A stretch of 28,165 nucleotides of DNA from Planctomycetota bacterium (GTDB lineage: Bacteria; Planctomycetota; Phycisphaerae; FEN-1346): the NCBI GenBank assembly GCA_026386995.1, contig JAPLMO010000057.1, positions 1 to 28,165 of the forward strand, given 5' to 3'. The notes beneath the pieces are model-generated. The model was not told where the DNA came from and did not search any database. It saw nothing but the letters and a program-made list of their open reading frames with translations. The translations under genes and the position numbers were made by a program. Below are positions 22,431 through 28,165 of this stretch, one piece after another (positions within the stretch are counted from its first letter, which is position 1; each line of letters starts with the position of its first letter).

Positions 22431-22594
22431 CTAGTGTAGTGTTTCAGAATTATCGCACATTATGGTATCGGGTGCCACGCCTCGCGCTGTTTGCAGCCGT
22501 GCTCTGCGTCGAACGGCGGCACGGCTGCAAACAGCGCAGCCGCGGCACCCGGTCGCCCTGGATAAGATATCATCTGAGTGAAACACTACACTAG
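22431..22594. repeat. MITE-like element with 16-bp terminal inverted repeats
   Basis: CTAGTGTAGTGTTTCA (22431-22446) and its exact inverse (22579-22594) enclose a double-hairpin element (22469-22551: CGGGTGCC...GGCACCCG) related to 17029-17112. The left hairpin of the inner element has decayed and the right is intact. There is no gene inside. Confidence 0.8.
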
Positions 22595-22643
22595 CGCTGC
22601 CGTATTAACCGAGGGGCTGCCGCCCGCAACCGCACATCGGAAG

Positions 22644-23387
22644 TCACTTCGCCGACGTCCCGACCACCGTCCGGTACGTCGCGAACAAATCCGTCCCGAT
22701 GCGGACGATCGACAGCGTCTCGCGCTGGTGCGTCGCAAAGTCGCGAACCAGGTCCAGCCGGTACCGCAGGCGGTAATCCTTGCGGACGGGACCGAGCCAT
22801 GCGGCCTTGGCCTTCAGGCCATCGGGCTTGGTCTTCCAGAAATCCAGGGCGAACGTTGCGACGGCGTCTCGCTTCCAGCCGGGCGTGAAGTCCATGGCCC
22901 CCGGCGGCCCGTGACCCGCCTCCGGCCGCCAGCCTTCGACGCGGGTCAGAAGGTCGGCCCCTGCCGCAGGCAGTTCGTCCAGCACGGCTTGCATCCGCTC
23001 GGCGTCCAGCAGGTTCGACGCGACGACGATCCCCTCCACGTACGGCAGGTCTTTGTGCCGATGGCAGAGGTAGAACGTCGCGCGGCGGGCCGGGCGATTC
23101 TCGGCATCCACCCACCGCGACGCCTGGTGCCAACGCCCGTGCGACTCCAGCGATCCGCACGCCAGGCACAACTCCATCGCCACCGGCTCGTCGTTCTCCA
23201 GTACGTCGGGCGCAAGCAGCCGCAACCGCTCCGTGAATTCCCGGTCATAGTCGGCCAGGCAGGCGTCGCAGACCCGCAACTCGACCCAGGGCCAGAACCC
23301 GGTCATCGCCCGGTATTCCGGGACCTCCAGGCGCGGATTCAGCCTCCTGAAAAGGCGCCGCTTCTCGCAGATGTCACAAACAGCCAT
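22644..23387 (-). CDS. Cysteine-rich protein of unknown function
   Basis: 247 residues. Three CxxC pairs, CDIC (4-7), CDAC (40-43) and CLAC (74-77), plus CHRH (108-111) form a likely double zinc finger in the first 111 residues. The rest is mixed alpha/beta, with no recognised motif. AGGAGG lies 4 bases before the ATG at 23387. A strong -10-like TATAAT about 115 bases upstream may be its promoter. There is no signal peptide, so it is cytoplasmic. I do not recognise the family, and the neighbours give no functional hint. Confidence 0.7.
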   Translation of the reverse strand: MAVCDICEKRRLFRRLNPRLEVPEYRAMTGFWPWVELRVCDACLADYDREFTERLRLLAPDVLENDEPVAMELCLACGSLESHGRWHQASRWVDAENRPARRATFYLCHRHKDLPYVEGIVVASNLLDAERMQAVLDELPAAGADLLTRVEGWRPEAGHGPPGAMDFTPGWKRDAVATFALDFWKTKPDGLKAKAAWLGPVRKDYRLRYRLDLVRDFATHQRETLSIVRIGTDLFATYRTVVGTSAK

Positions 23388-23735
23388 GCAACCTCCTGAC
23401 CGGTGCACAATCCGGCATCACGTCCGGCCGACGACCTCGCCCGGGCGAGTCTTCGACGTGGTTACCGCGTGCCGCGCGCCGTTGCGGCGGCCTTCGGCCC
23501 ATTATATACGGTTCGTGCAGGTCTTGGACCAGTCCCAGAGAATAATCGGCCGGCCGGCGGGTCTCAACCAAAAAGCCCGCGGCGTGGTAATGCCAGTTAT
23601 GTGTGTCCTGGATTGTGGAATGTGGCACGGCTGGCTTGTCCAGCCGTGGGTATCGCCAGCGGCCGTCCGTCACGGCTGGACAAGCCAGCCGTGCCACACT
23701 CGATAGGAGCGCACGCGAGGCATCACACGGTTGGG
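23388..23735. other. Gap with a promoter-like site and a 78-bp element
   Basis: No gene. It contains a minus-strand TATAAT (23506-23501) with a poor -35 (GTCCAA, 17-base spacer) that could drive the cysteine-rich gene, and the third 78-bp double-hairpin element. Confidence 0.55.
23621..23698. repeat. 78-bp double-hairpin element, copy 3
   Basis: Arms TGTGGCACGGCTGGCTTG... as at 7054 and 7905, and exactly the same total length, but with an unrelated centre (GTATCGCCAGCGGCCG...). The arms are perfectly inverted over 28 bases. Confidence 0.85.
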
Positions 23736-24422
23736 CTACCTTGCGGCGTCCGGCCCGCATTCGATGAGCAGGCGGCGGACCCACGGCGGCGTCCCGCGCT
23801 GGAACGCATCAAGGAACTTCTGCCGCGTGAAGTAGTACAGGGCCAGGCCCCCCTGGAAGAGCACGCTCAGCACGATCACGAGCGAGTAGAACCCGTACGT
23901 CACCAGCGGCGCCCACTGCTCGATGTTGCGGTCGATCTCGCGCTCCATGTCGGGCATGGCCCCCAGTTGAGCGCGGAACTCGGGCGACATTGCCGCCGCC
24001 CTTATCTCCTCGGCCGAGAACGTCAGCATCTGGATCGCGCAGTACAGCACGATCAGGCCTATGAACGCGAGTTGGTTCTTGCCGAGCCACCGCGCGGCCG
24101 ACAGGTCCGCCTGCCGCATCTTCCGGTAACCCGCGAACTCCACCGCGCCGACCGCGCACACGCCCACCGTGATCATGACGCCGGAGAAACTTGGCCAGAA
24201 GAGCGTGAACGCCACCGCGCTGGTGCCGATGACGAGCGTCGTCATCGCCGAACCCAGCGCTATATACGCCGTCCTCTTGATCGGCTTGTACGCGCGGGCG
24301 GCCTCCTGCACAAGGGCGAACTGCGATTCGTCCAGCGGCGAACCGGCCGGCCCCGGCGCAGCGGGCGACGGTCCCCCGGCCCCCGGGGAAGGGTTTCCAC
24401 TAGCGGCGCTGTCTACGAGCAT
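23736..24422 (-). CDS. Four-helix membrane protein of unknown function
   Basis: 228 residues. A flexible Pro/Gly/Ala N-terminus (10-30) is followed by four hydrophobic helices at about 51-76, 80-99, 115-134 and 172-198, with an acidic loop between helices 3 and 4 (EEIRAAAMSPEFRAQLGAMPDMEREIDRNIEQW) and a basic C-terminal tail. No catalytic or transport motif is visible. GAGGAGG lies 6 bases before the ATG at 24422. A TATAAT (24454-24449) about 27 bases upstream is a likely -10 box, though its -35 is weak. Family not recognised; it sits alone. Confidence 0.75.
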   Translation of the reverse strand: MLVDSAASGNPSPGAGGPSPAAPGPAGSPLDESQFALVQEAARAYKPIKRTAYIALGSAMTTLVIGTSAVAFTLFWPSFSGVMITVGVCAVGAVEFAGYRKMRQADLSAARWLGKNQLAFIGLIVLYCAIQMLTFSAEEIRAAAMSPEFRAQLGAMPDMEREIDRNIEQWAPLVTYGFYSLVIVLSVLFQGGLALYYFTRQKFLDAFQRGTPPWVRRLLIECGPDAAR

Positions 24423-24547
24423 GGCTTGCCTCCTCACTCTTCACCGGGATTATATCGCCACATTGCCCGCGGTGGGATGAATATGATAGCGCCAGGTCGC
24501 ATTTTGTGCGGCGGGTCTCCGGAGGCGGTTGCCGAATTGCCCTTCAT

Positions 24548-24572
24548 GTAGGGTGGGTGCTCTGCACCCACC
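24548..24572. repeat. GTAGGGTGGGTGCTCTGCACCC element, half copy
   Basis: Matches the left arm of 7811-7882, and the sequence before it (GCGGCGGGTCTCCGG...TGCCGAATTGCCC) resembles the sequence before that copy, so a longer unit was shared. The right arm is missing. Confidence 0.7.
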
Positions 24573-24606
24573 ATTTTTACGCGAGAAAAACGACTTCTTT
24601 ATCAAC

Positions 24607-24720
24607 ATGCCCGAACGTATGTCGGCTGGTGCGTGGCAACATCAAAGAAAGGCGATGACTCCCGAGAAACTCGACTTGCTGAACAAGTACAGGCGCCGCT
24701 TCGGCCTTCCGGAGGTCTAG
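24607..24720 (+). CDS. Doubtful 37-residue protein
   Basis: MPERMSAGAWQHQRKAMTPE then KLDLLNKYRRRFGLPEV. An inner ATG at 24655 with GAAAGG just upstream would give 21 residues. The C-terminal part looks like a genuine amphipathic basic helix rather than translated repeat, but there is no good ribosome site for the longer form and no known family. It could be a remnant. Confidence 0.25.
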   Translation: MPERMSAGAWQHQRKAMTPEKLDLLNKYRRRFGLPEV

Positions 24721-24790
24721 TTCGCTTGGTGGGGTTTGTCCGGCCGCCGTTGGCGGATTTTGGGTTCTCAATCCCTACGCTGTAACACGT

Positions 24791-24875
24791 TTCAGCCCCA
24801 ACGGGGCTGCGGAATGTAGCCACGGGTGGAGCGGCGCGGCCGCGCTGCGGCCCGACGCGAAACCCGTGGAAAGCG
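24791..24875. repeat. GTAGCCACGGGTGGAGC element, copy 1 (forward)
   Basis: Conserved left part CAGCCCCAACGGGGCTG then TGTAGCCACGGGTGGAGCG, a GC-rich variable core, and AACCCGTGGAAA. The outer ACGGGT faces ACCCGT. Confidence 0.75.
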
Positions 24876-24940
24876 GATGAGGGGAAAGGGGTCGGGGCTC
24901 TTTTTTCCCTTTTTTCGCCCCGGCGGGGCGAAAAAGGGCA

Positions 24941-24975
24941 GTTCAAAGTTTCAAGTTTCAAGTTCAAAGTTGACG
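24941..24975. repeat. Heptamer array, GTTTCAA type
   Basis: Five 7-base units: GTTCAAA, GTTTCAA, GTTTCAA, GTTCAAA, GTTGACG. It is preceded by GGCA and followed by GCC, as is the array at 25305-25339. Confidence 0.8.
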
Positions 24976-25023
24976 GCCAAGGAAAGACGGTTTCAGAGGT
25001 CGCCGCGGCGACCTTAAGGGCGG

Positions 25024-25044
25024 GTTTCAGGTTTCAGGTTTACC
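25024..25044. repeat. Short heptamer array, GTTTCAG type
   Basis: Units GTTTCAG, GTTTCAG, GTTTACC. Confidence 0.6.
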
Positions 25045-25126
25045 CCCATGCCTGTTTCTATTGATCCGCCGCGCGTCACGGCGATTCCTCCGCCCCTCCG
25101 GGGCGGATGCGTTAAAACACGAACTC

Positions 25127-25199
25127 TCCACGGGTTGCGCGACGCTGAAAGCGGCGTCGCTCCACCCGTGGCTACATTCCGTCGCCCCGTTGGGGCGGA
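25127..25199. repeat. GTAGCCACGGGTGGAGC element, copy 2 (reverse)
   Basis: Reverse orientation: TCCACGGGTT, core GCGACGC...GCGTCGC (a perfect but different stem), CTCCACCCGTGGCTACA, then GCCCCGTTGGGGCGGA. Directly followed by copy 3. Confidence 0.75.
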
Positions 25200-25217
25200 C
25201 CCGTCAATTCACGACCG

Positions 25218-25296
25218 TTTCCACGGGTTCCGCACCGGCCGCCATGGCGGCCGGTGCTCCACCCGTGGCTACAATCCGTCGCCCCGTTGGGGTGAA
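25218..25296. repeat. GTAGCCACGGGTGGAGC element, copy 3 (reverse)
   Basis: Same conserved arms as copy 2; the core is a perfect 26-base palindrome (GCACCGGCCGCC AT and its inverse), unlike the cores of the other copies. Confidence 0.8.
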
Positions 25297-25304
25297 AAAC
25301 GGCA

Positions 25305-25339
25305 GTTCAAAGTTTCAGGTTCAACGTTCAAAGTTAACG
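25305..25339. repeat. Heptamer array, GTTCAAA type
   Basis: Five 7-base units: GTTCAAA, GTTTCAG, GTTCAAC, GTTCAAA, GTTAACG. Confidence 0.8.
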
Positions 25340-25391
25340 GCCGTGCTGTTTCTCGCCCGATCCGCGTTCGGAGTTTAACCCAACGCCCCCG

Positions 25392-25880
25392 CCGTTGGCC
25401 GAATCCCGACCTCATGCCTCAAGTACGCCTGCCAAAATGGCAGTCCCCGCGGCCACGAGGGGGGGCGAATCACCCGAAATCAGGGACAGCGCCAGACTCC
25501 GCTGGCCCCCTGACCCCGCCCGGCGAAACCGCTTGGCGCTGTCCCTGATTGTTTTCGGGGCGCCGGAAGGGGTGTCGGAGAATCCTCACTATCCCTATAG
25601 GGTATACTAAAGTATATAATCGGATGTGGTCAAAACCGCCCGGCGGGATGCAAAAGGTATCAAGTTCCGATCAAAACCGTGTGTGAAGTATCAAAAACCA
25701 GTAAAAAAGCCCCTTGCCCATCTTACCAAACGACCCCCAAAACCGCACTGGCGCTAGCGCCAAGGGGGTTTTCGGGGCTTTACGGCGCGAAAAGCGGCCG
25801 TTTTTGCCCTCCGGCGTATACTAAAGTGAACACGATACAATTCGCTACCAAAGTATACGAACCCGCGGCTCCGTACGTGC
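25392..25880. repeat. Dispersed repeat of ~490 bases, copy 2 (next to pta 3' end)
   Basis: Counterpart of 569-1054 in the same orientation. It keeps the 17-base hairpin arms (25478-25494, 25534-25550), the TATACTAAAGTATA block and the TGGCGCTAGCGCCA palindrome (25749-25762). It ends 20 bases before the pta stop codon. Confidence 0.85.
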
Positions 25881-25900
25881 GATGGCCTATCCGCACAATC

Positions 25901-26899
25901 TCACCCGGCGAACGTCTGGGCCGCGGTGATTGCGGCGGCGTCCACGATGTCCTGAACGTGGCAGCCGCGCGACAGGTCGTTGACGGGTTTGGCGAGGCCC
26001 TGGAGGATAGGGCCGATGGCCTGGCCGCCGCCCAGACGCTCGCAGAGTTTGTAGCCGATGTTACCGGCGCCCAGGTCGGGGAAGATCAGGACGTTGGCCC
26101 GTCCTCCGACGGGGCTGTCCTTGCACTTTCGGATGGCGACGTCGGGTACGATGGCGGCGTCGGTCTGGAGTTCGCCGTCGATCAGCAGGTGTGGCTCCAG
26201 TTCGCGGGCTCGCCGGGCCACCTCGGCCATCTTGCGGGCCTCGGGGTGATCGGCCGACCCTTTCGTGGAGAACGACAGGCACGCCACCACCGGCTCGGTA
26301 TATGCGAACTGGCGCCACGATTCGGCGGCGCTTCGCGCGATGTCCACGAGTTGCTCCAACGTCGGGTCGGGCACCACGCCGCAATCGCTAAAGAGGAGCG
26401 TTCCCTCCATCCCGAAGTGGCGGTCCTTGAACACCATGATGAGACAGGACGAGAGCGTCTTGATGCCGGCCTTGAGGCCGATGCACTGGAGGGCCGCCCG
26501 GATGACCGGGGCCGTCGGCGACGCGCTGCCGGCCGTCATGCCGTCTACGAGGCCATGCCTGAGGCACATCGCGCCGTAGAAGACCGGGTCCTGGAGGACC
26601 TTGCGGGCCAGGTCCGCCGTCATGCCCTTGTGCTTGCGCAGGTCGGCGTACTCGGCGACGTACGCCTCCAGCCGGGCGGGGTCGGCCCGGTCGATAATCT
26701 CGACGGCACCCGGTGCGGCGCCCAGTTCGCGGAGGCGTTTCGTGAGGGCGGCGGGGTCTCCGAGGAGGACCGTGCGGCAGAAACCTTCCTTCTGCATCTG
26801 GGCGGCGGCCTTGAGGACCCGGCCGTCATGCGTCTCGGGCAGGAGGATGCGGCGCTGCTCGGGGCGAACGCGGTTCTTGATATCTTCCAGGAGGTTCAC
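25901..26899 (-). CDS. pta: Phosphate acetyltransferase
   Basis: Interconverts acetyl-CoA and acetyl phosphate (with CoA and phosphate) in the cytoplasm, for acetate formation or use. 332 residues, the short single-domain form without the N-terminal P-loop/DRTGG regions of enterobacterial Pta. Conserved pieces: [18 protein letters not shown] at the N-terminus, [62 protein letters not shown] and the terminal [19 protein letters not shown]. The start is GTG at 26899, with AAGAAGAG upstream; no better start is in frame nearby. It lies 31 bases after the sigma-54 regulator gene on the same strand, so the two may be co-transcribed. ackA is not in the window. Phosphate butyryltransferase is the nearest alternative, but the length and ending fit Pta. 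Confidence 0.92.
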   Translation of the reverse strand: MNLLEDIKNRVRPEQRRILLPETHDGRVLKAAAQMQKEGFCRTVLLGDPAALTKRLRELGAAPGAVEIIDRADPARLEAYVAEYADLRKHKGMTADLARKVLQDPVFYGAMCLRHGLVDGMTAGSASPTAPVIRAALQCIGLKAGIKTLSSCLIMVFKDRHFGMEGTLLFSDCGVVPDPTLEQLVDIARSAAESWRQFAYTEPVVACLSFSTKGSADHPEARKMAEVARRARELEPHLLIDGELQTDAAIVPDVAIRKCKDSPVGGRANVLIFPDLGAGNIGYKLCERLGGGQAIGPILQGLAKPVNDLSRGCHVQDIVDAAAITAAQTFAG

Positions 26900-26930
26900 G
26901 GGGCTCTTCTTTCTTATGGACGGCGGGGGA

Positions 26931-28165
<1,235 letters not shown>

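Larger units (their letters stand above)
24423..25900. other. Repeat-rich region of about 1.5 kb before pta
   Basis: Apart from a doubtful small frame at 24607-24720, no gene is visible. It holds a half copy of the GTAGGGTGGGTGC element, three GTAGCCACGGGTGGAGC elements, three heptamer arrays and the second copy of the ~490-base dispersed repeat. Confidence 0.75.

Noticed and set aside
22448..22470. dif-like site (TATCGCACATTATGG)
   Set aside because: Only partial resemblance to the 28-bp dif consensus, and it lies inside a MITE-like element away from the xer genes.

Overview
The window looks like a chromosomal segment of an uncultivated, high-GC bacterium, most probably a planctomycete. The grounds are the strongly GC-biased third codon positions, families that I associate with planctomycete genomes (HEAT-repeat secreted protein, small CxxC proteins), and intergenic regions packed with palindromic elements. 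This placement is inference; there is no rRNA or other marker gene here.

Layout from left to right. The end of a HepT-like toxin gene (1-127) is followed by about 940 bases without a gene. Then come mdh and xerD (minus), a secreted HEAT-repeat protein (plus), a ROK sugar kinase, a small zinc-ribbon protein, an S41 processing protease with a predicted lipoprotein signal, a possible 16-residue lysine-rich peptide, and GTP-dependent PEP carboxykinase (pckG). A visibly lower-GC pair on the minus strand (SMC/AAA-type ATPase plus a DUF4276/TOPRIM-like protein, 12131-14049) resembles two-gene phage-defence modules. Next are a two-cluster ferredoxin and a Crp/Fnr-type regulator, then xerC preceded by a 74-residue unknown gene. 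On the plus strand follow galK, trpD, a small CxxC protein with leuC, and a YbaK-type deacylase. The right end carries a cysteine-rich protein, a four-helix membrane protein, pta, and an NtrC-type sigma-54 response regulator running off the end.

The genes mostly stand alone or in pairs, many with recognisable sigma-70-type promoters (mdh, HEAT protein, pckG, galK, leuC operon, ybaK). mdh, pckG and pta belong to central carbon metabolism, the ROK kinase and galK to sugar entry, and trpD and leuC are isolated from the rest of their pathways.

The most distinctive content is between genes. (1) Several families of short palindromes share one design, two hairpins facing each other inside a larger inverted repeat (like REP doublets/BIMEs), and some are nested inside one another. 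(2) Five loci carry tandem arrays with a 7-base period but different unit sequences. (3) A repeat of about 490 bases occurs twice, each copy just past the 3' end of a minus-strand metabolic gene (mdh, pta). (4) A nearly perfect FNR-type box sits at -41.5 of a predicted ferredoxin promoter, right beside a regulator gene whose recognition helix has the FNR-like E-T-L-S-R pattern.
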